Of a stretch of DNA of 64,000 nucleotides, positions 52,669 to 61,933 are shown piece by piece. The stretch is from positions 47,767 through 111,766 of the forward strand of contig CAYLHF010000007.1 of assembly GCA_964383365.1 (NCBI GenBank), written 5' to 3'. The notes under the pieces are model-generated. The model was not told the origin of the DNA and made no database searches. It was given only the letters and a program-made list of their open reading frames with translations. The stretch's first letter is position 1, and each line of letters starts with the position of its first letter. This stretch comes from CAYLHF01 sp964383365. GTDB lineage: Bacteria; Bacteroidota; Rhodothermia; Rhodothermales; UBA10348. A program made the translations under genes and the position numbers.

Positions 52669-54777
52669 TCATCTGTCCACCCGAGAAAACAGATCTTCTT
52701 CGGTCCAGACAGGAATTCCGAGTTCGACGGCTTTGGACAATTTAGATCCCGCATTTTCGCCCGCTACAACGGCATCCGTCTTTCGACTTACACTCGAAGA
52801 AGCCCGCCCTCCGTTTTGACGAATATACTCTTCCGCCTCTTTTCTCCCGAGCGTCGGTAGCGTCCCGGTCACCACCAGAACGAGTCCGGTCAACCCGGTT
52901 TCAACAGATTCTTGCCGGCGCTCGCTGTCGAGACTGAAAATATTCACGCCCTCCCCTTCCAGACGTTCAACAAGCGTCCGATTGTCTTCGAGAGAAAACC
53001 AGTCGACAAGACTTTGAGCTATCTGTGGTCCAATTCCTTCAATAGACACCAGTTCATCCACCGAAGACCGCCCGATCTCGTAAAGTGACGCAAACTGCGA
53101 AGCGATCTGTGCGGCAATGGTTCGTCCGATATGGCGAATCCCCAGTCCGAAAAGAAGCCGGGTAAGCGAGCGCTTCCGGGCACGTTCAATGCCTGCGAGA
53201 AGATTTTCCGCTTTCTTGACGCCGAATCCTTCCAAAATCTCGAGGTCTTCCTGTTTCAAGCCGAAAATTTCGTCGAGGGTTTTCACGAGGCCGGACTCAA
53301 CCAACTGTACGGCCAGCTTCGATCCCAACGTATCGATGTCCAGTGCATTCCTGGATCCAAAGTGTTCAATCAGCCGAATGAATTGCTCCGGACAATCGGA
53401 GGCGACACAGTAATAGTCTGCTTCCCCCTCGAGACGTTCCAACGGATTCGAACAAGCCGGACACGTTGAGGGCATCGCCCACGGTTCTTCCGTTCCGGTT
53501 CTGGCTTCCGGAACGGGTCGTACGACGGCAGGAATAACATCTCCTGCCCGTTTCACAACGACGGTATCCCCTATCTGGATATCTCTCGAAAGGATATAGT
53601 CTTCATTGTGTAGTGTCGCACTGGTGACAGTAACACCTCCGATCCCAACGGGCGCCAGACGTGCTTCCGGCGTAATCATACCCGTGCGTCCGACATTGAT
53701 TGAAATATCGATCAGACGAGTCGTTTCTTCCTGTGCAGGAAACTTGAAGGCGATGGCCCAGCGAGGAGCGTTCGATACGGCACCGAGTTGCTCCTGTAAC
53801 TCCAGACGGTCCACTTTCACAACGATTCCGTCAATGTCGTAATCCAGTTCGTTTCGACGAGACGTCCATTCGGAACAGAACGCAATGACATCTTCAATCC
53901 CCCGACACTTCCTGGCATGGTCGTTAATCGAGAATCCGAGTGATTGGAGCCAATTCAATGTCTCGTACTGGCTCTCGAGTTTGAGCGATTCCGTTGATGC
54001 GACACTGTAGGAAAAAAAACTGAGCGGCCGCCGGGCTGTAATTCTTGAATCGAGCTGTCGCAGGCTACCGGCGGCCGTATTTCTCGGATTTGCGTACGGC
54101 TTCCGATTTTGTGCAATCAGGTGATCATTCAACTGGTTGAATCGACTGATAGGAAAATAGACCTCTCCTCTCACATCCAGCCTATCTGGAATGGAGGCCT
54201 CTGAATCCGACTCTCTGAGACGAAGAGGAATAGCGCGAATGGTTTTTACGTTCTCAGTGATGTCCTCCCCGGTCATGCCATCCCCACGCGTCGCTCCTCG
54301 AGTCAAGACTCCGTTCACATAGGTTACTGAAACTGCCAGACCATCTATTTTCAGTTCGACCGTTAGATCCAGATTGTCGGTAGTTTTTCGGCCAAGCGTT
54401 CGTAGACATCGCTCATACCAGGACCTTAGATCGTCCTGTCCGAAAGCATTTGATAACGATAGCAGTGGTACGTCATGACCCACTTTACTGAATTCAGATA
54501 CAGGATGACTACCGACTCTGTGTGTCGGAGAATCTTCTTCTTGCAGATCCGGAAACTGCCCTTCCAGTGATTGCAAATGGAAAAACAACCGGTCATATTC
54601 CGCATCTGGAACGATGGGCTGAGCCTCTGCATAGTACTTGACACCGTGTCCCCGTAGAACGTCCGATAGGCGTTGAATCAACAGCCGCGCTTCTGACCTC
54701 GACAACTCGCAGATATCCCGGATCTCCATCTCCTTCAGCAGAGAAATCGATCGTGTGTAGAGATTTGTCATGGACAT
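52669..54777 (-). CDS. ligA: NAD+-dependent DNA ligase
   Basis: LigA seals nicks in duplex DNA using NAD+, in replication and repair. From ATG 54777 the protein has 702 residues: Ia domain, adenylation domain with Lys143 in VELKIDGLAVS, OB fold, a four-Cys zinc finger (CPACSNPL...CVASDCPEQ), helix-hairpin-helix repeats (IEGIGPQIAQ) and a C-terminal BRCT domain. ATG 54777 lies 4 nt after the upstream gene's stop; a frame continuing to 54939 lies inside that gene and is rejected. ATG 54771 is a close alternative. Confidence 0.96.
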   Translation of the reverse strand: MSMTNLYTRSISLLKEMEIRDICELSRSEARLLIQRLSDVLRGHGVKYYAEAQPIVPDAEYDRLFFHLQSLEGQFPDLQEEDSPTHRVGSHPVSEFSKVGHDVPLLSLSNAFGQDDLRSWYERCLRTLGRKTTDNLDLTVELKIDGLAVSVTYVNGVLTRGATRGDGMTGEDITENVKTIRAIPLRLRESDSEASIPDRLDVRGEVYFPISRFNQLNDHLIAQNRKPYANPRNTAAGSLRQLDSRITARRPLSFFSYSVASTESLKLESQYETLNWLQSLGFSINDHARKCRGIEDVIAFCSEWTSRRNELDYDIDGIVVKVDRLELQEQLGAVSNAPRWAIAFKFPAQEETTRLIDISINVGRTGMITPEARLAPVGIGGVTVTSATLHNEDYILSRDIQIGDTVVVKRAGDVIPAVVRPVPEARTGTEEPWAMPSTCPACSNPLERLEGEADYYCVASDCPEQFIRLIEHFGSRNALDIDTLGSKLAVQLVESGLVKTLDEIFGLKQEDLEILEGFGVKKAENLLAGIERARKRSLTRLLFGLGIRHIGRTIAAQIASQFASLYEIGRSSVDELVSIEGIGPQIAQSLVDWFSLEDNRTLVERLEGEGVNIFSLDSERRQESVETGLTGLVLVVTGTLPTLGRKEAEEYIRQNGGRASSSVSRKTDAVVAGENAGSKLSKAVELGIPVWTEEDLFSRVDR

Positions 54778-54781
54778 GGGC

Positions 54782-55942
54782 TCATTGTCCCGACTGTATG
54801 GCACGTTCTGCATCGAGCCAATGTTGTGCCCTGTGCCGGGTGACGTTGATCCGACCTCGTTCATCCAGCATCGAATCCGGGATCTCATAATCGAACAGTC
54901 TAATCGATGCCACCGCAGCCTCGCGCTCAAATAAAACACTGTCTATCACCGCCACACGCATGGTATCGAGATACTCGATCCAATACGGTCTCCTCATATC
55001 GGAATCGATGGTAACGCGTATGGGATCGAGTCGCTCCTGAGACGCAATGATTTCGAATACGAGCGTGTCAGGAAGAAGAAACCGGGGAGCAATCTGCTCG
55101 AGAGCGATCGAGTCCGGGGCTTCCGCCGTAATGATCGGCTCGTCCGATATCTTTCCGGTAGATCCGAAAAGCAAATACCACAGGAATATGGCCAGCACAA
55201 CAATCACAGCCACAGCGGGAATAAACCCTCTCAGATTGGGAAGAAGCAGTCCGTTGCGGATTGCTGTAATTCGCGTCTGCAAGCTGTTGCCAGGTAATGC
55301 TTTCCCGGTACGGTGACCGACTTGTTCTGCCAACGCCCCCTCCAGTCTCGAGTGCCGGAATGCCCTCTTTTCTACAGCCCTGTGCGGATGATCAGACGAT
55401 GCCGAGTCTTCGGAATTTTCTGATTTTTCTGACGCTCCGGATTCAGTCGCTTTTTCGCCTTCCCCGGATTCGACCGATTCTTCTGCGGCTCCGGATACAG
55501 TCGCTTCTTCGCCTTCCCCGGATTCGACCGATTCTTCTGCCGCCCCGGATTCGTCCGCTTTTTCTCCTTCCTCGGATTCAGCCACATTTTCGCCTTCCTC
55601 GGCCGCGTCCGCTTCTTCCGCCGTACCTACAGGCTGCTCCAGATAGCGTCTTCCCAACGACCCGTCATAAATACCGGCAAGGGCGTCAGAAACCGCTTCC
55701 TGCACTTCTTCTTTCAATAGTCCCAGTACGCCTGCGTAACTACGAGCTATTGACTGGAGATAGACCTTATTGAATGCCGGATGGTCGACGAGACAACTCC
55801 GATCAAACTCGTCGACTACATCTCTCGGAAGCCGGGTAGCCTCGAGAATCTTGTCTTTTCCAATGTGCCGTGCTTCGCGGATCGCTTTCAGATCTGCTCC
55901 CAGCAGCTTTCCGGCTTCACGCACTTGCTTCGTATCTGCCAT
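54782..55942 (-). CDS. RodZ-like membrane protein with HTH domain and acidic repeats
   Basis: A 386-residue inner-membrane protein of RodZ-like layout. Residues about 10-100 are a helix-turn-helix domain (LGADLKAIREARHIGKDKIL) of the kind that contacts MreB. Residues about 105-190 are an acidic Glu/Ser/Ala linker with three 18-residue repeats (123-176). A single membrane segment lies at about 241-260 (IPAVAVIVVLAIFLWYLLFG), followed by a roughly 125-residue periplasmic domain. RodZ maintains rod shape; mreB is not in the window, so the assignment rests on architecture. It heads the run with ligA, and is divergent from the PIG-L gene. Confidence 0.75.
   Translation of the reverse strand: MADTKQVREAGKLLGADLKAIREARHIGKDKILEATRLPRDVVDEFDRSCLVDHPAFNKVYLQSIARSYAGVLGLLKEEVQEAVSDALAGIYDGSLGRRYLEQPVGTAEEADAAEEGENVAESEEGEKADESGAAEESVESGEGEEATVSGAAEESVESGEGEKATESGASEKSENSEDSASSDHPHRAVEKRAFRHSRLEGALAEQVGHRTGKALPGNSLQTRITAIRNGLLLPNLRGFIPAVAVIVVLAIFLWYLLFGSTGKISDEPIITAEAPDSIALEQIAPRFLLPDTLVFEIIASQERLDPIRVTIDSDMRRPYWIEYLDTMRVAVIDSVLFEREAAVASIRLFDYEIPDSMLDERGRINVTRHRAQHWLDAERAIQSGQ
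55415..55576 (-). repeat. Three 54-bp tandem repeats in the RodZ-like linker
   Basis: Three near-identical 18-residue units with the pattern SxEGExAxxSGAAEESVE (residues 123-140, 141-158, 159-176) are encoded by 54-bp repeats, highly similar in DNA, so recent slippage-type expansion is likely and copy number may vary between strains. Confidence 0.9.
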
Positions 55943-55991
55943 GCCCGGTAAGGGTAGATTCGAGCCCCCTGCTTCCTTTGATAATAGCGTC

Positions 55992-56036
55992 CAAGGTACG
56001 CAGGCTTCATAGAAGGGTCAAAAGAATCGTACCTTG
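55992..56036. promoter_or_regulatory. Perfect 9-bp inverted repeat in a divergent promoter region
   Basis: CAAGGTACG (55992-56000) and its exact complement CGTACCTTG (56028-56036) flank a 27-nt spacer between the divergent RodZ-like and PIG-L genes. It could be a bipartite operator or an mRNA hairpin in the PIG-L leader. A match this long in 150 nt could occur by chance a few percent of the time. Confidence 0.3.
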
Positions 56037-56091
56037 ACAGCGGAAGATTCCACTTCTGAAGTTCGAAGAACAACCCCAGACCCCACCATTC

Positions 56092-57015
56092 ATGAGATTA
56101 ATTTTTCCAGCCTTTCTTACGATTCTCCTGTCCATTCACGGTTTAACTCATGTAGAGCAAGCAACAGCACAGGATCATGGCCTCTCCGATACAGACGAAC
56201 CGAGTGTTCTCGTCGTTACGGCCCACCCCGATGATGAGGCGATGTTCGCGGCGACGATATACCGGATAACACATGATTTGGATGGCGCTGTCGACCTCGC
56301 ACTGGTCACCGATGGAGCTGGAGGTTTTCATTATTCGTCTCTTGCCAATTCGTTCTACGGCATGGAGTTAACCGACCCGAATATTGCCCGTCAATATCTA
56401 CCGGCAATCAGGAAAAAGGAATTAATGGCCGGAGGAAATATCATTGGTATTCGGAACTACTTTTTTCTGGATCAGCCAGATCTGGGCAAGACAGAGGACC
56501 AGGATTCTATTCTGACCTACGTCTGGGATACGGAGTTCGTGGGAGATCGACTCGATCATATACTCGAACGCGGGAAGTATGACTATGTCTTCACACACCT
56601 CCCGATAAAACCGTTCCATTCTCATCACAAAGCAGCCACTATTCTGGCCTTGCAGGCCGTACAACGGATGGCCCCCGGCGACCGGCCCGTGATTCTTGGT
56701 TCCTTTACTACCGGAGGCATGGATTCCATAGTAGAAGCGTTTGAGCAATTGGAAGGGCACCCGGAGACTCGAGTTCGAAAAGACGTTGGCCCGTATACAT
56801 TCGACCGGAGTACGAAATTTGGTTATCGTAACAGACTCGATTACAACATTGTTGTCAACTGGCTGATCGCTGAGCACAAGTCCCAGGGCACCATGCAGTT
56901 GTACATGAGAAATAAAGGCATTGAACGCTTCTGGGTCTATGCCATCGATGGCACGGATGCACCGGCTCGCGCAGAGAAACTCCTGAATATGGTCCAGAAC
57001 GGCGGAATTGAGTAG
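56092..57015 (+). CDS. Secreted PIG-L family deacetylase
   Basis: A LmbE/PIG-L-type zinc N-deacetylase, predicted to be exported. Residues 1-27 form a signal peptide ending in ATAQ. The zinc motif AHPDDE is at residues 44-49, and the second metal region FHSHHKAAT is near residue 180. Family substrates include N-acetylglucosaminyl lipids and mycothiol or bacillithiol intermediates; the exported form suggests an envelope glycan or extracellular amide, which is inference. The 307-residue length is typical. It is the first gene of a plus-strand set and is divergent from the RodZ-like gene. Confidence 0.87.
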   Translation: MRLIFPAFLTILLSIHGLTHVEQATAQDHGLSDTDEPSVLVVTAHPDDEAMFAATIYRITHDLDGAVDLALVTDGAGGFHYSSLANSFYGMELTDPNIARQYLPAIRKKELMAGGNIIGIRNYFFLDQPDLGKTEDQDSILTYVWDTEFVGDRLDHILERGKYDYVFTHLPIKPFHSHHKAATILALQAVQRMAPGDRPVILGSFTTGGMDSIVEAFEQLEGHPETRVRKDVGPYTFDRSTKFGYRNRLDYNIVVNWLIAEHKSQGTMQLYMRNKGIERFWVYAIDGTDAPARAEKLLNMVQNGGIE

Positions 57016-57116
57016 AATCTTCGGACCTATTCGACGGCCCGGTTTGAACCAACCCTCGAATCAGCCGTATTCCCGGTCACCCGGACTCATCCTGCTAACC
57101 ATCATCAGAAGAGGTA

Positions 57117-57533
57117 ATGTATCGTCTTCACATTGTCGGCGTAACACTGATTACGCTCAGTCTCGCAGTAGTAGGTTGTAAAAACAACGTCATTGACACA
57201 TCTGCCGTTGTCGATCCCGGAACGGGCATCAGCTTCTCCGCAGATGTACAGGGTATTTTTACCCGGTCCTGTTCAGGCTCAGGGTGTCACATCGGAGAGA
57301 CTACCAACGGAGTAAATCTCACGACGTACTCCCAGGCGGTCGGAAGTACCGGGATTCAGTATGGACGTTCGATCGTAAACCCATTATCTGCTGCAGAGAG
57401 TCCTGTCATGGACAAAATTAGTCATCAACAGCCCCGATTCGGCTCGCGAATGCCTCTTGGCCGGCCTCCTCTCGGAGGCAGGGATATCGCGCTTATTCGA
57501 CAATGGATCGATGAAGGAGCTCTCGATAATTAA
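57117..57533 (+). CDS. Lipoprotein cytochrome c-like protein with CX4CH motif
   Basis: A 138-residue lipoprotein with lipobox VVGC (Cys21) and one heme-attachment-like motif C-S-G-S-G-C-H (Cys52, Cys57, His58). The spacing is CX4CH rather than CXXCH, as in some multiheme cytochromes and planctomycete-type domains. A Met in SRMPLG near residue 113 could be the distal ligand. AGAGG before ATG 57117 is a strong ribosome-binding site. It is followed by YceI and DUF5777 genes, a recurring Bacteroidota set thought to be linked to envelope redox or lipid-binding functions. Confidence 0.8.
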   Translation: MYRLHIVGVTLITLSLAVVGCKNNVIDTSAVVDPGTGISFSADVQGIFTRSCSGSGCHIGETTNGVNLTTYSQAVGSTGIQYGRSIVNPLSAAESPVMDKISHQQPRFGSRMPLGRPPLGGRDIALIRQWIDEGALDN

Positions 57534-57555
57534 TCATTCAGTCAGAAAATATCGG

Positions 57556-58119
57556 ATGTCCGTTCGTCACCGTCTTGCCATCGGAATGGGAATTGTCTCC
57601 CTGTGGGTCTTCAATCCGATTGATGGTCGAGGACAGGCCTTTTTTTCCGATTCAGGACACGTCGAATTCGAATCTCGCGTCCCGCTTCATTCTTTTACGG
57701 GACGATCGGATCACATGAACGGTCGGATCAGTCTGGCCGACTCTACCGTAGATTTCTTCGTCGACTTGACAACGCTTAAGACAGGTATTGGCAAGCGGGA
57801 CAAAGACATGAGACGTTCTCTCGAGACGGACCATTTCCCGTTTGCCGAGTTTTTCGGGAAGATTACGTCGCCATTTGACCCTGCCGACGAAGCAGATCAA
57901 TCGGTCCGTGTCTCCGGTGCATTCAAGTTGCACGGAATCGAAAAGTTGATTGAACTCGAAGGGACGATCAGACGCACCAGTGTTGGACTGTTTGTCGAGG
58001 CCGACTGGAAGCTCCAACTCAAGGATTATGACATTGTCCCCCCCCGTCTGTTATTCGTAAAGGTGGATCAGACGCAACGTATTCGACTAAAAATGATGCT
58101 TACTCCGGAAGACTCATGA
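57556..58119 (+). CDS. YceI family periplasmic protein
   Basis: A 187-residue lipocalin-like YceI protein; relatives bind polyisoprenoids in an extended barrel. It has a signal peptide (about residues 1-28, ending GRGQA), then the start of the barrel with GHVEFESRVPLHSFTGRS and the typical middle DFFVDLTTLKTGIGKRDKDMR. ATG 57556 is preferred because it follows the cytochrome stop; the frame runs back to 57457 within that gene. Its stop overlaps the next gene's start by 4 nt (58116-58119). Confidence 0.87.
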   Translation: MSVRHRLAIGMGIVSLWVFNPIDGRGQAFFSDSGHVEFESRVPLHSFTGRSDHMNGRISLADSTVDFFVDLTTLKTGIGKRDKDMRRSLETDHFPFAEFFGKITSPFDPADEADQSVRVSGAFKLHGIEKLIELEGTIRRTSVGLFVEADWKLQLKDYDIVPPRLLFVKVDQTQRIRLKMMLTPEDS

Positions 58120-59027
58120 ATCCATACCGACGTTCGCGCAGATTACCAGTCCACCGGACTCGATCTTTCATCCTCCTGCTGGTACTTGCCAGCTTGAGCA
58201 TCCCCGATTCGTACGCACAGATGAAGCGGTCCCGTGCGAATTCCGGCGGTCCCGTCGATGAAATATTTCTCGCTCCGGGCATCATCGGATCAGCCTCGGT
58301 TACCAACATCCCTGAAGGAAATCTAAACTTTACGATCCTGCACACATTCGGCATTATGACCGACGGTGCCGATGACTTGTTTGGCCTCGATGCAGCCGCC
58401 AATATTCGGTTTGGACTGGATTTCGGCGTGTCTGATCGCCTTTCGATAGGTATCGGGCGGTCACGATTCGATAAGTTGTTTGACGTTAGATTCAAGGCCA
58501 AACTTCTCCGACAGACCAAAGATGACCGTATTCCAGTAGAGATTGCTGTCAAGGGAGACGCAGGGATTATGACCGAAAAGAATGGTTACGCGTTTATCGA
58601 CCGGCTCAATTATTTCGGATCGGTGCTCATTGCCAGACGATTTTCAGACCTGCTCAGTATTCAACTGACTCCTATGTTCTCGCACTTTAATACGGTGTTC
58701 ATCGAACGGAATCTCGATAACTCGATTCGTGCGGAAGAAAACGACCACATTGCCCTCGGAATCGCTGCCCGATGGGTACTTTCTACTCGAACATCCCTCC
58801 TCGTCGAGTACCTTCCTGTTCTTGGTAGTCGTTCGGATGGCACACGCGATGCCTTCTCTGTCGCGTACAATATCGAAACCGGTGGACACGTCTTTCAGCT
58901 CTTCCTGAAAACGTCCCAGTGGCTTACAGAACAACACATCATTGCCCGTAACACCGACGATTTCTTCGACGGGGACTTCCGGTTCGGATTCAACGTTAAC
59001 CGCGTCTTTTCACTGGGTAGCCAGTAG
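58116..59027 (+). CDS. DUF5777 family beta-barrel protein
   Basis: A 303-residue exported protein with a signal peptide (about residues 1-35, ending SYAQ) and a beta-rich remainder of alternating polar/hydrophobic strands. GGPVDEIFLAPGIIGSASVTN and the NLNFTILHTFGIM segment match the DUF5777 family of Bacteroidota. The C-terminus RFGFNVNRVFSLGSQ could be a barrel strand without terminal Phe. Function unknown; its fixed place after YceI and a cytochrome suggests a joint envelope process. Start overlaps YceI by 4 nt. A 12-bp perfect duplication (59027-59050) follows the stop. Confidence 0.78.
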   Translation: MNPYRRSRRLPVHRTRSFILLLVLASLSIPDSYAQMKRSRANSGGPVDEIFLAPGIIGSASVTNIPEGNLNFTILHTFGIMTDGADDLFGLDAAANIRFGLDFGVSDRLSIGIGRSRFDKLFDVRFKAKLLRQTKDDRIPVEIAVKGDAGIMTEKNGYAFIDRLNYFGSVLIARRFSDLLSIQLTPMFSHFNTVFIERNLDNSIRAEENDHIALGIAARWVLSTRTSLLVEYLPVLGSRSDGTRDAFSVAYNIETGGHVFQLFLKTSQWLTEQHIIARNTDDFFDGDFRFGFNVNRVFSLGSQ

Positions 59028-59050
59028 TCTCCAAGCCCGTCTCCAAGCCC
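59027..59050. repeat. 12-bp tandem duplication after the DUF5777 stop
   Basis: Two perfect copies of GTCTCCAAGCCC (59027-59038, 59039-59050), beginning at the last base of the stop codon, in the 64-nt space before the convergent S9 peptidase gene. A 10-bp palindrome CCGGTACCGG follows at 59074-59083. No typical terminator is seen. Confidence 0.6.
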
Positions 59051-59091
59051 TTAGTCCCCCCTATGGCAGATTACCGGTACCGGACAATACC

Positions 59092-61722
59092 CTATCGGTT
59101 CTGTTCTTTTTCGCCGTTCAATTGCGAAATATTGACCGACCACCGCGTGTCTCCGAGCAAGTGCTTCACGAAATACTCTGCCCGTAACCAGAACCAGTAG
59201 TTCGACATACTTCCATAACCGTGCCTCTGTCCGGGAAACAGGAAGAAATCGAATCGTTTATTAGCCTTGATAAGCGCCTGAGCCATCCGATACGTATTGG
59301 CCGGATGGACATTGTTATCCATGTCGCCCGTCGTCAAGAGCAGATGCCCTTTCAGGTTTTTTGCCAGGTCCGGATTCTTATCAATACTGTACTCGAAAGA
59401 AACCTTACCGGAATCGCTAACCACTTCCTTCACACCATGGTGTTTCTCTGACCACCACCGGTTATAGATGTCGTTCGTGTGATTACCTGAAGACGAGACG
59501 GCCACCTTGAAAAAATCCGGATAGACCAGCATAGCGGCCGTCGACATGAATCCGCCTCCCGAGTGCCCATAGATGCCTACCCGGTCAATATCTATGTAAT
59601 CATATCGCTGGGCAAGCTGCTCGACGGCAGCCTTCTTGTCGGCGAGACCGTAATCCCGGAGGTTTCCGTAGCCGTAGTTGTGATACCACTTCGAGCGGAC
59701 GGAATGCCCGCCTCTGTTTCCGACCGTGATGACGACCATTCCAAACTGTGCCAATGCGGTTTCGTATCGGGTGGTAGAGAATGATTTGGATACGGCCTCC
59801 GTAAAAGGTCCGGGGTACACATACTCGACAATCGGGTAGCTTCGGCTCTCATCGAAATCGAACGGTCGATAGATCACGCCGTAGACGTCCGTTACGCCAT
59901 CGGCGCTCTTCACGCGGAATGGTTCCGGAAATTGGTAACCGGCTTCCATGAGACGCGAAAAATCCGCTTCCTCAAGATCCAGAACTTTTCGACCATCCGT
60001 TCGGTAGAGTGCCGTCTTCGGAACGGTATTGACGCGGGAATAATTATCAACGAAATACTTGTTATCGGGCCCTATGCTGGTTCTGTGATCATATTCTCCC
60101 GGATCCAGCAGCCTCTGGTTGGACCCGTCCAGATTGACTCTGTACAGGTGTTGGTAATACGGATCTTCTCCCTCTTCCCTTCCATCCGCCATGAAGTAGA
60201 CGACCCCGGCGCTCTCGTCTATTCCTACCACATTCTGGACGGCCCATGGTCCCTTCGTGATCCTGTTCTTCAGCGTCCCGTCAGAACCATACAGATACAA
60301 ATGACTCCAACCGTCTCGCTCCGACCACCAGATGAAATCGCCGTTCTTGAGCTGCTCTAAACGGCGAGCCTCCACGTAGGTATTGAGTCGTTCCTCAATC
60401 AATGTCGTCGATTGACCCGTCTGCGCATCCGCAAGAACAACGTCAATTCGCTTCAGATCGCGACTTGTTCTCTGGTAGTACAACGTGTCTGAAGTTTCTG
60501 AAAGCCACATACTACGACGCGGCTCATCCGAGTCAGGATAGAAAAACTGCCGGGCATTGAACATGCTCAGAGTCTGGTCGGTAAACCGATCGGTATCAAT
60601 CAGCGTCATCTTGTCGAGTGCAAAATCATAAACCTGCAACTCTGCCTGGGCGATGTGTTCGTCACCCGGCATATCATATTTATAGGTTTCGAGTTCGGGT
60701 CGCTTGTTGTCGACGGTGTGTATCACCCAGAGATCGCCGGACTTGCGTTCATCTTCACGAATAACAGCGAAACGATTGGAATCCCCGGACCAGGAGACAA
60801 ACGTGCGTTTTCTCTTATCCTTGTTCTTCTCCACCTCGTTGTCCGTATCTCCGAAATCATCCCGCGCATACGAATAGTATTTCTCTCCGTCGGTGGTCAA
60901 CTGAACCTCATCAACGGTGAGCGTGTCCGATGCTTCATCTGCCTTATCTCCCTTAAGACCGCGACGGATATCGATTATTTTGGCGTACGCGACCGAGTCC
61001 ATCGCATAAAGATTGTAATTCCGTGCAAAAACAACATGACTCCCGTCCGGCGAAATACTCGCCCACGACGGGTGATTCGCCGGTTCTTCCCAGTCTTCGA
61101 GTTCTCTTAACGTGGAACTGGACAGCGTGTACTCGAAGTGGAAGATCTTTTTCTTTGGTTTGTCCTTTTTCTTCTTTTTATCGTCCTGACCATCCGTTTC
61201 GTCGTTAGTTTTCACTTCGTCAACGCTCGAAGTCACATCAAAACGAATGGTGTCGTCGTCCACGAACTTGATCTTTTTTATGGGTAGGTGCTGGCCGTCC
61301 CATGGATCGAGCGTAATCCTCGTCAGTTCCGCCGCAATCTCGTCGTTGTCGAATACCTGCTCCCTTGTTCCTCGAACGGCGTCTACGATATAGAAAAACG
61401 TCCCATCGGACGTCTTCCACTCATACCAGAATTTGTTGCTGTTCTTTATCCAATTGGGTCGGACGGATGTCGAATAGATCAGTTTCTGGATCCTGTATGG
61501 CGCAAATCGGGCGGCCAGTTCGTAATTCGCATGCCCTTGTCCGGACTGATGGAACCGGCTGCGAACCGCCTCCGAACGGCTCATGTCACTCGATCCGTCA
61601 TGAGACTGTGCCCGAGATATCCGGGGAGTAGCCCCGCCTATCAAAAGTAGAATCAGGCTTGCGACGATGACGCCGTCAATACGAGACGGCCGCAATCTGC
61701 TGGTAGTCAGGGATGTATTCAT
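59092..61722 (-). CDS. S9 family prolyl oligopeptidase (DPP-IV-like)
   Basis: A secreted or periplasmic serine peptidase that removes N-terminal dipeptides or cleaves short peptides. From ATG 61722 the protein has 876 residues: signal peptide (about residues 1-40), beta-propeller N-domain, and C-terminal alpha/beta-hydrolase. The catalytic triad is Ser721 (YGHSGGGF), Asp802 (GDMDNNVH) and His834 (QRHGYG), matching DPP-IV order. A lysine- and Asp-rich insert with KKKKDKPKKK lies in the propeller near residue 190. Frames starting at 61809 overlap the EttA region and lack the signal peptide at the N-terminus. Divergent from ettA. Confidence 0.92.
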   Translation of the reverse strand: MNTSLTTSRLRPSRIDGVIVASLILLLIGGATPRISRAQSHDGSSDMSRSEAVRSRFHQSGQGHANYELAARFAPYRIQKLIYSTSVRPNWIKNSNKFWYEWKTSDGTFFYIVDAVRGTREQVFDNDEIAAELTRITLDPWDGQHLPIKKIKFVDDDTIRFDVTSSVDEVKTNDETDGQDDKKKKKDKPKKKIFHFEYTLSSSTLRELEDWEEPANHPSWASISPDGSHVVFARNYNLYAMDSVAYAKIIDIRRGLKGDKADEASDTLTVDEVQLTTDGEKYYSYARDDFGDTDNEVEKNKDKRKRTFVSWSGDSNRFAVIREDERKSGDLWVIHTVDNKRPELETYKYDMPGDEHIAQAELQVYDFALDKMTLIDTDRFTDQTLSMFNARQFFYPDSDEPRRSMWLSETSDTLYYQRTSRDLKRIDVVLADAQTGQSTTLIEERLNTYVEARRLEQLKNGDFIWWSERDGWSHLYLYGSDGTLKNRITKGPWAVQNVVGIDESAGVVYFMADGREEGEDPYYQHLYRVNLDGSNQRLLDPGEYDHRTSIGPDNKYFVDNYSRVNTVPKTALYRTDGRKVLDLEEADFSRLMEAGYQFPEPFRVKSADGVTDVYGVIYRPFDFDESRSYPIVEYVYPGPFTEAVSKSFSTTRYETALAQFGMVVITVGNRGGHSVRSKWYHNYGYGNLRDYGLADKKAAVEQLAQRYDYIDIDRVGIYGHSGGGFMSTAAMLVYPDFFKVAVSSSGNHTNDIYNRWWSEKHHGVKEVVSDSGKVSFEYSIDKNPDLAKNLKGHLLLTTGDMDNNVHPANTYRMAQALIKANKRFDFFLFPGQRHGYGSMSNYWFWLRAEYFVKHLLGDTRWSVNISQLNGEKEQNR

Positions 61723-61933
61723 AGCCGGTGAATAAGATGTACTGAATATGGATTGTGTATACCGTTCCTCGGGTAGCGACCTGCAAACTACGTCTCGCGA
61801 GCGATCCACGCATCAGCAGATGTCACATCCGGATGATGCAAACGCAAGTAAAATCCACGAAATACCAAGAACAATCGTCGCAGATGATGATTGGTTGGAT
61901 CTCACTGAATCCAATTATAGCACTCCGTACGTC

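Noticed and set aside
54778..54939. Extended N-terminus for ligA
   Set aside because: It overlaps the end of the RodZ-like gene and does not resemble LigA; ATG 54777 follows that gene's stop directly.
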